NCBI GenBank assembly: GCA_024640255.1
Contig: JAHEFI010000001.1
Span: 372,001 to 436,000, forward strand
Source: Bacteroidota bacterium
GTDB taxonomy: Bacteria; Bacteroidota; Bacteroidia; Chitinophagales; Chitinophagaceae
Direction: 5' to 3'
DNA length: 64,000 nucleotides
This document shows positions 34,950 to 46,135 of the stretch, in pieces. Below the pieces are notes generated by a model. The model made no database searches. It was not told the origin of the DNA and saw only the letters and a list, made by a program, of their open reading frames with translations. The number at the start of each line of letters is the position of its first letter. Position 1 is the stretch's first letter. Position numbers and translations under genes: made by a program.

Positions 34950-36029
34950 ATGAAATACTTTATTACTTTTTGTTCTTTAGTATTCATGGCTTGTAATTTT
35001 TCCCAAACTTCTCCCACTCAACAAGATTGGACTTTTTCCAATTTTGTAAAACAAGATTCAGTTAATCCTATTTTATTTCCTGATACGAATTATCGTTTTA
35101 ATTGTCCTGTATCCAATAAGCAAGTACTGTGGCAATCTAAAAATGTCCTAAATCCAACCGCCTTTATCAAAGAGGGTAAAGTGTATTTATTGTATCGTGC
35201 ACAGGATAGTGCAATGACGTCAAGACTAGGATTAGCAATAAGTGAGGATGGGGTTCATTTTACCAAACAAGCCAATCCTATATTTTATCCAGCAAATGAT
35301 AGTTTACAAAAATATGAATGGCATGGTGGTGTAGAAGATCCAAGAATGGTCTCCACAGAAGATGGGGGTTATTTTCTTACTTATACTTCTTATGATGGTA
35401 AAACTGCAAGACTATGTTTTGCAACTTCAAAAGATTTAATGAAATGGGAAAAACATGGCCCATTACTAAAGAATGAAAAATATATTAACGCCTGGTCAAA
35501 GTCTGGAGCATTGGTAGTGGAACAAAAAGCAGATCAGATGGTAGCTAAAAAAATCAATGGTAAGTATTGGATGTATTTTGGAGATACGCAATTATTTATG
35601 GCTTATTCTGAAGACTTAATTCATTGGGAAGCATTAGAGAATAAAGAATCACAAAAACTAGTACCCGTTTTACATCCTAGAGCTGGATACTTTGATAGTA
35701 GACTGGTAGAGCCAGGTCCTTTTGCCTTGTACACAAAAAAAGGAATTGTACTTATTTATAATAGTAGCAATGCGGCTAATAATAATGATCCTGATTTGCC
35801 TATCTATACTTATGCTGCTGGGCAAGCTTTATTTGATACTATCCAGCCATTTAAATTAGTAGACAGAACGGAACATTATTTTATTCACCCTGATAAGCCT
35901 TATGAAAAATCAGGCGAGGTAAACGAAGTATGTTTCGTAGAAGGATTGGTATACTTCAAGAATAAATGGTTCTTGTATTACGGCACTGCAGATTCAAAAA
36001 TTGCAGTGGCTATTGCTAATCCTCGCTAA
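34950..36029 (+). CDS. GH130-like glycosidase/phosphorylase lipoprotein
   Basis: The protein has 359 residues. A lipoprotein leader ends FMAC (Cys15). The body is a five-bladed beta-propeller with the family signatures NPTAFIKEGKVYLLYRA (about 67-83), GGVEDPRM (about 127-134, containing the catalytic Asp) and a late Glu/His region (SGEVNEVCFVEG). GH130 enzymes cleave or phosphorolyse beta-mannosidic bonds. A lipid anchor suggests work at the cell surface or in the periplasm, so hydrolysis is more likely than phosphorolysis there. It abuts the convergent hydrolase gene with no gap. Confidence 0.8.
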   Translation: MKYFITFCSLVFMACNFSQTSPTQQDWTFSNFVKQDSVNPILFPDTNYRFNCPVSNKQVLWQSKNVLNPTAFIKEGKVYLLYRAQDSAMTSRLGLAISEDGVHFTKQANPIFYPANDSLQKYEWHGGVEDPRMVSTEDGGYFLTYTSYDGKTARLCFATSKDLMKWEKHGPLLKNEKYINAWSKSGALVVEQKADQMVAKKINGKYWMYFGDTQLFMAYSEDLIHWEALENKESQKLVPVLHPRAGYFDSRLVEPGPFALYTKKGIVLIYNSSNAANNNDPDLPIYTYAAGQALFDTIQPFKLVDRTEHYFIHPDKPYEKSGEVNEVCFVEGLVYFKNKWFLYYGTADSKIAVAIANPR

Positions 36030-37010
36030 TTATTTTTTAATTATTTTATTAGCAATAAACTCAACAGTTAATTTTTCAACAGTTGCAACATCCTTGGACA
36101 CTAAGGGAGATGCTAATACATGGTTTCCTGTATTCACTGCCACAGCAGATTTTAATTCAGCTGGAGTAGCAATTTCTTCCATCATTTTTTTAGTAGCTTC
36201 TACATTCACAACATGGTCTTGATTTTCTTTGTCTTTATAATAATATAAAGCCAAAGTAGGTTGATTAACTTTAGAGAAAGTAACTTTATTCATAGTGGCT
36301 TCTAATAAATTTTGAAGAGCTACTGTTGCCTCTAATCTATAATGGGTGTTCCAATATTTTGGATAATCTCGATGTTGGTATTTGATAGTATTATAATTTC
36401 CTTTCATCACCATTCTGCCAATTTGTAATCCCCATGGCTTATTTAATAAAGGTGCCGTAGGATTGTAAATTTGAATATTGGGTGAAAATAAAATTTGACC
36501 TGCAATCTCAGGATATGCTGCTGCTAATTGCAAAGACAAGGTACCTCCCGTAGAAGTACTCATTAGAATTACTTTCTTTCCTAATTTCTTTCCGATGATA
36601 TATGCTTCCTTAGCAGACTCCCAATATTTCTCTGCTGTTAAATTTTGTAAATCATCTGTGGTATCAATACCATGTTCTGCTAATCTTGCTAAATATAAAT
36701 TACAATGAAACTGCTTGGCAATATTTCTATGAACAGGATCTCCTTCCATTTGACTGGCGCTAAATCCATGCAAGTATACAATAGCGTAATCTGTTTGTTG
36801 GTGATTGCTATCTGCCCAAATTATTTTTGCTTCATTATTAGGTTTAATATGGTGCTTTGATTCATTGGCATTTACTAGACTATCTAAGTTGGTGCCATCT
36901 GCAATATCATGTAGGGTATAGTCAAAAACAGGTTTCTCTGGATGTGGTCCTACAAAATAGACTACTGCCATTAATGCTATAATACCTAATAACGCTTTTA
37001 ACCATTTCAT
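36030..37010 (-). CDS. Membrane-anchored alpha/beta hydrolase
   Basis: The protein has 326 residues. An N-terminal hydrophobic segment (about 4-20) anchors or exports it. The fold elements are AIVYLHGFSASQMEGDP (oxyanion side, near 78-94), LMSTSTGGTLSLQLAA (nucleophile Ser in STSTGG, near 150-165), an acid region near 260-280 and GNHVLASPLVSKDV with the likely catalytic His near 302. The nucleophile motif departs from GxSxG (S at the first position). The substrate is unknown; esterase or lipase activity is likely. Confidence 0.78.
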   Translation of the reverse strand: MKWLKALLGIIALMAVVYFVGPHPEKPVFDYTLHDIADGTNLDSLVNANESKHHIKPNNEAKIIWADSNHQQTDYAIVYLHGFSASQMEGDPVHRNIAKQFHCNLYLARLAEHGIDTTDDLQNLTAEKYWESAKEAYIIGKKLGKKVILMSTSTGGTLSLQLAAAYPEIAGQILFSPNIQIYNPTAPLLNKPWGLQIGRMVMKGNYNTIKYQHRDYPKYWNTHYRLEATVALQNLLEATMNKVTFSKVNQPTLALYYYKDKENQDHVVNVEATKKMMEEIATPAELKSAVAVNTGNHVLASPLVSKDVATVEKLTVEFIANKIIKK

Positions 37011-37095
37011 ACCTAATAGATTTATATATTAAAGCTAGCGAATTCAAAATGCTTTAAAAATATTTTTTCGTACCTTAAGCTTTCAAAACGATGCT

Positions 37096-38184
37096 ATGAA
37101 CAATCAAAGATTCTTGTCTTTAGATGTATTTAGAGGTATGACCATATGTTTAATGATCATTGTGAACACGCCTGGTGATGGCTCTATGACATTTGCACCT
37201 TTTAATCATGCTGCTTGGCATGGTTTTACACCAACTGATTTGGTTTTTCCTTCTTTTTTATTCGCAGTAGGAAATGCTATGAGTTTTGTTTTACCCAAGT
37301 GGGAGAAATTATCTAATGCAACAGTTTTATTTAAAATATTAAAAAGAACTGCGCTAATATTTTTATTAGGCTATTTAATGTACTGGTTCCCATTTACAGG
37401 ACCCGTTGCTGAAACCCGCATTCTGGGTGTGTTACAGAGAATTGCCTTATGTTATGGATTGGCTTCTTTGATTGCACATTTTATGCATGAGCGAGTAGTA
37501 ATGATTGTCTCTGCTATATTATTATTAGTGTATTGGTATTTAAGTATGCATTTTGGAGTACCTGGTCAGGAACTAACTATGTTGGGTAATGCTGGTATTG
37601 AATTAGATAAACTGGTATTAGGGGAGTCTCATATGTATCATGGAGAAGGAGTGGCTTTTGATCCGGAAGGAATATTAAGCACTTTGCCTGCCATCGTGAA
37701 TGTCTTAATTGGCTTTAGAGTGGGTAAATTTATTCAAGAAAAGGGCAAAACCTATGAAGGTTTGATGTTATTGATGATGTGGGGTGCCGGCTTTATATTT
37801 TTAGGTTTTATGTGGAATTATCAATTTCCTATCAATAAAAAGCTTTGGACCAGCTCTTTTGTGATGTTAACCGTTGGCCTGGACATGGTTATTTTAGGCA
37901 CCATTATTTACAGAATTGAGATGCACCGACAATTGCAATTTTCGAGCTTTTTTGAGGTTTTTGGCAAGAATCCGCTCGTTATTTACCTATTTTCAGAGAT
38001 TTTAGCCACTATTTTATACATTACCAAAGTGGGGGATCAGTCTACTTTTAAGTGGATATTCAATAATGGCTTCTCTTATTTTGCCCCTTATTGGGCTTCC
38101 CTGGCTTTCGCCTTATCCTTTATGTTGGTTTGCTGGCTATTGGGTTATATATTAGATAAATATAAAATATATATTAGAGTGTAA
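37096..38184 (+). CDS. NagX/HGSNAT-like membrane acyltransferase (DUF5009)
   Basis: The protein has 362 residues and about 10 membrane segments. It begins RFLSLDVFRGMTICLMIIVNTPGDG, with His38 or nearby in AWHGFTPTDLVFPSFLFAVG, the hallmark of the heparan-alpha-glucosaminide N-acetyltransferase-related family (COG4299). These proteins transfer an acetyl group across a membrane to a sugar amine. The gene follows the GH130-like and hydrolase genes, which may be a small glycan-processing locus. The acceptor is not known. Confidence 0.87.
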   Translation: MNNQRFLSLDVFRGMTICLMIIVNTPGDGSMTFAPFNHAAWHGFTPTDLVFPSFLFAVGNAMSFVLPKWEKLSNATVLFKILKRTALIFLLGYLMYWFPFTGPVAETRILGVLQRIALCYGLASLIAHFMHERVVMIVSAILLLVYWYLSMHFGVPGQELTMLGNAGIELDKLVLGESHMYHGEGVAFDPEGILSTLPAIVNVLIGFRVGKFIQEKGKTYEGLMLLMMWGAGFIFLGFMWNYQFPINKKLWTSSFVMLTVGLDMVILGTIIYRIEMHRQLQFSSFFEVFGKNPLVIYLFSEILATILYITKVGDQSTFKWIFNNGFSYFAPYWASLAFALSFMLVCWLLGYILDKYKIYIRV

Positions 38185-38207
38185 ATCTTAATAATCCTTT
38201 TATCTGT

Positions 38208-38243
38208 TTTGTTTTTTTTAGGAGTATAAACGGCGTACCTTTG
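38208..38243 (+). promoter_or_regulatory. Promoter of typA
   Basis: TACCTTTG at 38236-38243, followed by C, is identical to the rimP -7 box. TTTG at 38208-38211 is 24 bases upstream, slightly longer than usual. It lies 17 bases before the typA ATG. Confidence 0.6.
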
Positions 38244-38260
38244 CAGCCTCAAAACAGTAC

Positions 38261-40063
38261 ATGGAAATAAGAAACATCGCGATTATTGCGCACGTTGACC
38301 ACGGTAAGACAACATTGGTTGACAAAATTTTACACGCCACTAAGGTATTCAGAGATAACCAGGAGACTGGTGAATTGATCATGGATAGCAACGAATTAGA
38401 GCGTGAAAGAGGTATTACTATCTTAAGTAAGAATGCTTCAGTAACTTATAAAGACGTTAAGATTAACGTAATTGACACGCCAGGTCACTCTGACTTTGGA
38501 GGTGAAGTGGAGCGTGTGTTAAAAATGGCAGATGGTGTTTGCTTATTAGTAGATGCTTTTGAAGGACCAATGCCTCAAACTCGTTTCGTATTACAAAAAG
38601 CTTTGCAATTAAATTTAAAGCCAATTGTAATCATCAATAAAGTAGATAAAGAAAACTGTCGTCCTGACGAAGTGCATGATGCAGTATTTGAATTATTTTT
38701 CAATTTAGATGCAACAGAGGATCAATTAAACTTCCCTACTTTTTATGGTAGTGGTAAGAATGGTTGGTTCAATGATAGCTTAACTCCATGTGAAGACATC
38801 ACTCCATTAATGGATGGTATCTTGAAATATGTTCCAGGTCCAGATGTGAAAGAAGGTCCTACACAAATGCAAATTACTTCTTTAGACTATTCTACTTTCT
38901 TAGGTAGAATTGCGATTGGTAAAGTAGAAAGAGGTGTGATCAAAGAAGGTCAAAACGTTGTATTAGTGCAAGCAGATGGTAGCATCAAGAAAAACAAAGT
39001 AAAAGAATTATACGTATTTGAGGGAATGGGTAAGCGTAAAGTAACAGAAGTTGTTTCTGGTGACTTATGTGCTGTGGTTGGTTTAGAAGAATTCAATATC
39101 GGTGATACTATTGCTGATCCTGAAACTCCTGAAGCATTACCTATTATCAGTGTAGACGAACCTACGATGAGTATGACTTTCAGTATTAACAACTCTCCTT
39201 TCTTTGGTAAGGAAGGTAAGTTTGTTACTTCAAGACATATCCGTGATCGTTTAATGAAAGAAACAGAAAAGAACTTAGCATTGCGTGTTGAAGAAACAGA
39301 TAGTGCAGATAGTTTCTTGGTATATGGTCGTGGTATTTTACACTTGGGTGTATTGGTTGAAACAATGCGTCGTGAAGGTTATGAATTAACAGTGGGTAAT
39401 CCTCAAGTATTGGTAAAAGAGATTGATGGTAAAAAACATGAACCATTTGAAATTTTAGTGGTAGATGTTCCAAGTGAATTTAGTGGTAAAGTAATTGACT
39501 TAGTAACTCAAAAGAAGGGTGAAATGTTAATTATGGAATCTAAAGGAACTATGCAACACTTGGAATTTGATATTCCTTCTAGAGGTTTGATTGGTTTACG
39601 TTCTCAAATGTTAACTCAAACTGCTGGTGAAGCAGTAATGGCGCATAGATTCAATGAATACAAGCCTTGGAAAGGACCAATTCCTGGAAGAAACAATGGT
39701 GTATTGGTAGCTAAGTTTGCCGGTACAACAACTGCTTACTCCATTGATAAATTACAAGATAGAGGTAGATTCTTTATCGAACCAGGTGAAGAAGTATATG
39801 CTGGTCAAGTATTAGCAGAACATATTAAGCCAGGTGATTTGAATATTAACGCTGTGGAGATGAAAAAATTAACTAACCACCGTGCGAGTGGTAGTGATGA
39901 TAGCGTTCGTATCACACCAAAATTACAATTCACTTTAGAAGAGTGTATGGAATATATTCAGTTTGATGAGTGTATTGAAGTAACTCCTAAATCTGTTCGT
40001 ATGCGTAAGACCTTGTTAGATGAAAACGATCGAAACAAAGCATCGAAGCAATCAGGCCAGTAA
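38261..40063 (+). CDS. typA: GTPase TypA/BipA
   Basis: TypA is a ribosome-associated elongation-factor-like GTPase needed for assembly and stress growth. The 600 residues match the family. Motifs are AHVDHGKTTLVD (10-21), DTPGHSDFGGEVER (about 73-86), NKVDKENCRP (about 128-137), domain III, the EF-G-like V domain and the long C-terminal domain ending near the Arg/Lys-rich tail. Confidence 0.97.
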   Translation: MEIRNIAIIAHVDHGKTTLVDKILHATKVFRDNQETGELIMDSNELERERGITILSKNASVTYKDVKINVIDTPGHSDFGGEVERVLKMADGVCLLVDAFEGPMPQTRFVLQKALQLNLKPIVIINKVDKENCRPDEVHDAVFELFFNLDATEDQLNFPTFYGSGKNGWFNDSLTPCEDITPLMDGILKYVPGPDVKEGPTQMQITSLDYSTFLGRIAIGKVERGVIKEGQNVVLVQADGSIKKNKVKELYVFEGMGKRKVTEVVSGDLCAVVGLEEFNIGDTIADPETPEALPIISVDEPTMSMTFSINNSPFFGKEGKFVTSRHIRDRLMKETEKNLALRVEETDSADSFLVYGRGILHLGVLVETMRREGYELTVGNPQVLVKEIDGKKHEPFEILVVDVPSEFSGKVIDLVTQKKGEMLIMESKGTMQHLEFDIPSRGLIGLRSQMLTQTAGEAVMAHRFNEYKPWKGPIPGRNNGVLVAKFAGTTTAYSIDKLQDRGRFFIEPGEEVYAGQVLAEHIKPGDLNINAVEMKKLTNHRASGSDDSVRITPKLQFTLEECMEYIQFDECIEVTPKSVRMRKTLLDENDRNKASKQSGQ

Positions 40064-40071
40064 AAAACTGA

Positions 40072-40099
40072 CAACAAAAATGATTCATCATTTTTGTTG
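40072..40099 (+). terminator. Inverted repeat downstream of typA
   Basis: A perfect 12-bp stem CAACAAAAATGA / TCATTTTTGTTG closes a TTCA loop, 8 bases after the typA stop. There is no T tract after it, so it may act as an RNA-stabilising hairpin or weak terminator. Confidence 0.5.
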
Positions 40100-40132
40100 A
40101 TGGGGAAATTTAAAAAAATCAAAAAGATAAGA

Positions 40133-40171
40133 ATTCAAAAATTAGTTATTTTCTTTAACTAATTTTTGAAT
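40133..40171 (-). terminator. Long inverted repeat downstream of obg
   Basis: Perfect 16-bp arms (40133-40148 and 40156-40171) with a 7-base loop begin at the obg stop. On the minus strand a T-rich stretch follows, so it can act as the obg terminator despite low GC. Confidence 0.55.
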
Positions 40172-41163
40172 CAATCGTTTAATGCTTTCCAAAGCATGTC
40201 TTTTAACTCCGTCAAATTACTTTGAATAGCAGAAGAGATAAAAATATGCGGAATGTTTTCTGGCAATTCTTTTTCGATTGCTTCTTTTAATTCATCATCC
40301 AATAAATCTGATTTACTAATTGCAATGATAAATTCTTTTTGTAAAAGTTCTGGATTGAATGCAGCTAATTCGCTTTTTAAAATTTCAAATTCTTTTTTAT
40401 GATCATTAGAATCTGCAGGGATTAAAAATAATAATACTGCGTTTCTTTCGATATGTCTTAAGAATCTATGTCCTAATCCTTTTCCTTCTGCTGCACCTTC
40501 AATAATTCCTGGTAAATCTGCAATACAGAAAGATCTATTGTCTCTATACGCTACCATACCCAACTGTGGAGTAAGTGTAGTAAATGCGTAGTTGGCAATT
40601 TTTGGTTTTGCTGCAGTGATGGTAGATAATAAAGTAGATTTTCCGGCATTGGGAAAACCAACCAATCCTACATCTGCTAATACTTTTAATTCAATTTGTT
40701 TCCAACCCTCAGTTCCATCTTCTCCTGGTTGAGCATATTCAGGAACTTGTTGAGTAGCAGTGGCAAAATTACTATTACCTAATCCGCCTCTTCCGCCTTT
40801 AAGCCAAACTATTTCTTGTCCATCATGTAATATCTCAGCTTCTACAATACCTGTTTCTTCATCTTTAGCAATTGTTCCTAATGGCACTTCAATAATTATA
40901 TCTTTTCCGTCTTTGCCGGTGCAATTATTTTTACTTCCATTCTCTCCATTATCTGCAATTACATTTTTATAATAACGCAAATGCAATAAAGTCCACAATT
41001 GAGCATTACCTCTTAGAATGATATGACCACCACGGCCACCATCACCTCCATCGGGTCCACCCTTTGCAGTTAATTTATTTCTTAGGAAATGTCTACATCC
41101 AGCACCGCCATGCCCACTATGTGCAAATATGCGGATGTAATCAATAAAATTCTTTTCAGACAC
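40171..41163 (-). CDS. obg: GTPase Obg/CgtA
   Basis: Obg is an essential GTPase linked to 50S maturation. The 330 residues contain the glycine-rich Obg fold (about 1-158, with [11 protein letters not shown] and [10 protein letters not shown]), then the G domain: [12 protein letters not shown] (about 166-177), [16 protein letters not shown] (about 212-227) and ISKSDLLDD near 283. The C-terminal OCT domain of some members is absent. No rplU-rpmA genes are adjacent. Confidence 0.96.
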   Translation of the reverse strand: MSEKNFIDYIRIFAHSGHGGAGCRHFLRNKLTAKGGPDGGDGGRGGHIILRGNAQLWTLLHLRYYKNVIADNGENGSKNNCTGKDGKDIIIEVPLGTIAKDEETGIVEAEILHDGQEIVWLKGGRGGLGNSNFATATQQVPEYAQPGEDGTEGWKQIELKVLADVGLVGFPNAGKSTLLSTITAAKPKIANYAFTTLTPQLGMVAYRDNRSFCIADLPGIIEGAAEGKGLGHRFLRHIERNAVLLFLIPADSNDHKKEFEILKSELAAFNPELLQKEFIIAISKSDLLDDELKEAIEKELPENIPHIFISSAIQSNLTELKDMLWKALND

Positions 41164-41200
41164 TATTTATATATTAATGCACAAAGTTAGTGCAAAAGGC

Positions 41201-41797
41201 TTACTTAGTTGCCTTTAATCCGTCAATCAAAATAGTCACCATGTTTTGCTCTAACTCTTCGGCGCTAATTTTTTTGGTAGATCTGTGCCAGCTTTCAATG
41301 CCACTTACTGCATGTAAGAATATTAATACAACAGTTGGAGCATCAATTGCTTTGATTTCTTTATTACGGATACCTTCTTCAATGATCGCTGCTAAACGCT
41401 TACGATATACTCTTCTTTGATTTTGGTAATTAGATAAATAAGGATCAGATAAATGTTTCCATTCTGTATCATTTACATATACTTCTTCGTAATGATTAAT
41501 CATCTCGTCGATATGAAAGCGAAGAATTTTCTCCATTTTCTGAAGTGAGCTAATATTTTCAGATTCTATTTCGTCTAATTTTACCATAAAACGGTTAGCT
41601 ACATTAAATACTAATTCATGTAATAACTCGCTTTTTGATTTAATATGATTGTATAAACTAGCTGCTTCTACACCCACTGCTTCTGCTAAATCACGCATAC
41701 TAGCTGCTTTATATCCCTTTTCTCTAAATAAGGTGGCTGCTTTACTAACTATAACATCTTTCCTAGATATGTTCTTTTCGGTCTTAATTCTAGCCAT
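41201..41797 (-). CDS. TetR-family transcriptional regulator
   Basis: The protein has 198 residues. The N-terminal helix-turn-helix is RKDVIVSKAATLFREKGYKAASMRDLAEAVGVEAASLYNHIKSKSEL (about 12-58). The C-terminal ligand domain has no close recognisable relative. It is transcribed away from the PfkB kinase gene. A palindrome at 41854-41882 overlaps its own likely -33 element, which suggests autoregulation. The effector is unknown; fatty-acid regulators with FadR-like C-termini are one possibility. Confidence 0.9.
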   Translation of the reverse strand: MARIKTEKNISRKDVIVSKAATLFREKGYKAASMRDLAEAVGVEAASLYNHIKSKSELLHELVFNVANRFMVKLDEIESENISSLQKMEKILRFHIDEMINHYEEVYVNDTEWKHLSDPYLSNYQNQRRVYRKRLAAIIEEGIRNKEIKAIDAPTVVLIFLHAVSGIESWHRSTKKISAEELEQNMVTILIDGLKATK

Positions 41798-41827
41798 AAA
41801 ACTAATTTTTCGGGTTATTTGTTAGTA

Positions 41828-41861
41828 CAAAATTATAGAATTAAACCCATGAAATGGACAA
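41828..41861 (-). promoter_or_regulatory. Likely promoter of the TetR gene
   Basis: On the minus strand TAATTTTG (41835 to 41828) matches TAnnTTTG. TTG (41861 to 41859) lies 23 bases upstream, within the known spacing range. The predicted start leaves a leader of about 25 bases. Confidence 0.5.
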
Positions 41862-41882
41862 TTTTTTTAAATAAATTGCCAT
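41854..41882. promoter_or_regulatory. Candidate TetR operator
   Basis: ATGGACAATTT and AAATTGCCAT form an imperfect inverted repeat (one bulged base) around an AT spacer. It covers the -33 element of the TetR promoter and is 69 bases before the PfkB gene. This is the normal layout for a TetR repressor site. Confidence 0.4.
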
Positions 41883-41950
41883 TTTTGTTAGTTTCTGATT
41901 ATCAAGCAGTTAAAAATTCGTAGTTTCGCAGCTGAAAAAAAACAATAAAC

Positions 41951-42871
41951 ATGTCTTTAGTAGTTGTTGGATCAATGGCATTTGATGCTATAGAAACTCC
42001 CTTCGGGAAAAGTGATAAAATTATTGGCGGTGCAGCAACTTATATTGCTTGGTGTGCGTCCAATTTTACCCCTGTAAAACAAATCTCTGTAGTGGGTGGT
42101 GATTTCCCACAATCAGAATTAGACGCATTGACTAATAGAGGAGTGACTTTAGAAGGTGTTCAAATTAAAAAAGAGGAGAAAACATTTTTCTGGAGCGGTA
42201 AGTATCATTTAGATATGAATACACGTGATACATTAGATACACAGTTAAATGTATTGGAAAATTTCCAACCAGTTGTTCCAGATAGTTACCAAGACTGTGA
42301 AATTTTAATGTTAGGAAATTTAGTTCCTGGTGTTCAAAGCAGTGTGATTAAGCAAATGAAAAATCGTCCAAAACTAATCGTAATGGATACGATGAATTTC
42401 TGGATGGAAATTATGATGGACGATTTAAAACATACAATAAGTTTAGTAGATGTTTTATTAGTAAATGATAGTGAGGCGCGTCAATTAAGTGGTGAGTATA
42501 GTTTAGTGAAAGCGGCTAAGAAGATTATGACTATGGGCCCTAAATATTTAATTATTAAGAAAGGGGAACATGGTGCATTGTTATTCCATAAAGATGAAGT
42601 GTTCTTTGCCCCAGCATTACCATTGGAAGAAGTATTTGATCCAACTGGTGCTGGTGATACTTTCGCTGGTGGCTTTGTCGCTCACTTAGCAAGAACAAAA
42701 GATATTTCTTTTGAAAACATGAAGTCTGCTATTATTTTAGGAAGTGCAATGGCAAGTTTCTGTGTAGAGAAATTTGGAACACAAAGATTAACTGAAATTA
42801 ATGTGAATGATATTAAAGAGCGTGTTCAATCTTTTGTTCAATTAGTAAATTTTGATATTGAATTAGTTTAA
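41951..42871 (+). CDS. PfkB-family sugar/nucleoside kinase
   Basis: The protein has 306 residues with a ribokinase fold. GGAATYIAW near 26-34 is in the N-terminal substrate region and DPTGAGDTFAGGFVAHLA (about 232-249) is the C-terminal signature, with the catalytic base Asp in GAGD. The substrate cannot be told from the sequence. It is divergent from the TetR gene and 26 bases before asd. Confidence 0.88.
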   Translation: MSLVVVGSMAFDAIETPFGKSDKIIGGAATYIAWCASNFTPVKQISVVGGDFPQSELDALTNRGVTLEGVQIKKEEKTFFWSGKYHLDMNTRDTLDTQLNVLENFQPVVPDSYQDCEILMLGNLVPGVQSSVIKQMKNRPKLIVMDTMNFWMEIMMDDLKHTISLVDVLLVNDSEARQLSGEYSLVKAAKKIMTMGPKYLIIKKGEHGALLFHKDEVFFAPALPLEEVFDPTGAGDTFAGGFVAHLARTKDISFENMKSAIILGSAMASFCVEKFGTQRLTEINVNDIKERVQSFVQLVNFDIELV

Positions 42872-42897
42872 TTTTTTAAAGAATAATAATAAATACA

Positions 42898-43896
42898 ATG
42901 CGTGTTGCAGTAGTTGGTGCCACAGGGCTAGTAGGCACAAAAATGTTACAAGTACTAGCTGAAAGAAATTTTCCAGTAACTGAATTAATTCCAGTAGCAT
43001 CTGCTAGATCTGCTGGTAAGGAAGTAATGTTTAAAGGAAAAGCTTATAAAGTAGTTGGTATGGAAGAAGGTATTGCTGCCAAACCTGCTGTTGCAATTTT
43101 TTCAGCGGGTGGTGGTACTTCAACTGAGTGGGCGCCTAAGTTTGCCGCTGCAGGCATTCGTGTAATTGATAATTCTTCTGCTTGGAGAATGGATCCTACA
43201 AAAAAATTAGTAGTTCCTGAAGTAAATGCTTCTGTTTTAACTGCAGAAGATATGATTATTGCTAATCCAAACTGTTCTACAATTCAAATGGTAGTGGCTT
43301 TACAACCATTGCATGCTAAATATAAAATTAAAAGAGTAGTAGTGAGCACTTATCAAAGTGTAACTGGTACTGGTAAGAAAGCAGTAGATCAATTAATGGA
43401 AGAGCGTGCAGGTAAAAAATTAGCTGCAGAAGATATGGCCTATAAATACCAGATTGATTTAAACGCTATTCCTCAGATTGATGTATTCTTAGAAAACGGA
43501 TATACTAAAGAAGAAATGAAAATGGTAAAAGAGACTTGCAAAATTATGCAAGACGATTCTATCAAAGTAACTGCTACCACAGTTAGAATTCCAGTAATGG
43601 GTGGACATAGTGAGAGTGTGAATGTGGAATTTGAAAACGAATTTGATTTGAAAGAAGTAATTGCAGAATTAGCTGCTGCTCCAGGAGTTGTGGTTCAACA
43701 AGATGACGCAGCGCAATTTTATCCAATGCCATTATGGGCGCATGAAAAAGACGAAGTGTTTGTAGGTCGTTTGAGAAGAGACGAAACACAAGTGAAGACT
43801 TTAAACATGTGGATTGTAAGCGACAATTTACGCAAGGGTGCTGCAACCAACGCAGTTCAAATTGCCGAATATTTGGCCGCTAAGAATATTATTTAG
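42898..43896 (+). CDS. asd: Aspartate-semialdehyde dehydrogenase
   Basis: The enzyme reduces aspartyl phosphate to the semialdehyde for lysine, threonine, methionine and diaminopimelate. The 332 residues contain the NADP loop VVGATGLVGTKML (4-16), the active Cys126 in NPNCSTIQ and VMGGHSESV with the active-site His near 240. Two hairpins follow the stop. Confidence 0.96.
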   Translation: MRVAVVGATGLVGTKMLQVLAERNFPVTELIPVASARSAGKEVMFKGKAYKVVGMEEGIAAKPAVAIFSAGGGTSTEWAPKFAAAGIRVIDNSSAWRMDPTKKLVVPEVNASVLTAEDMIIANPNCSTIQMVVALQPLHAKYKIKRVVVSTYQSVTGTGKKAVDQLMEERAGKKLAAEDMAYKYQIDLNAIPQIDVFLENGYTKEEMKMVKETCKIMQDDSIKVTATTVRIPVMGGHSESVNVEFENEFDLKEVIAELAAAPGVVVQQDDAAQFYPMPLWAHEKDEVFVGRLRRDETQVKTLNMWIVSDNLRKGAATNAVQIAEYLAAKNII

Positions 43897-43906
43897 TAAA
43901 AATAAA

Positions 43907-43935
43907 TCGAGGACCTCGTTTATGGGGGTCCTCGA
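43907..43935 (+). terminator. Terminator after asd
   Basis: A perfect 9-bp GC-rich stem TCGAGGACC / GGTCCTCGA with an 11-base loop. It lacks a T tract on the plus side, so Rho or the second repeat may contribute. Confidence 0.6.
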
Positions 43936-43953
43936 AAAAATCATTAGATAAAA

Positions 43954-46070
<2,117 letters not shown>

Positions 46071-46135
46071 CTAAAATACAAATTGTTTTATTCTTTTATT
46101 TCGTATTTTGGCAACTAGAACGATTATTTTCTTGA

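Noticed and set aside
40072-40099. Mobile-element terminal repeats around typA/obg
   Set aside because: The inverted repeats lie at gene ends, have no transposase between them and no target duplication.
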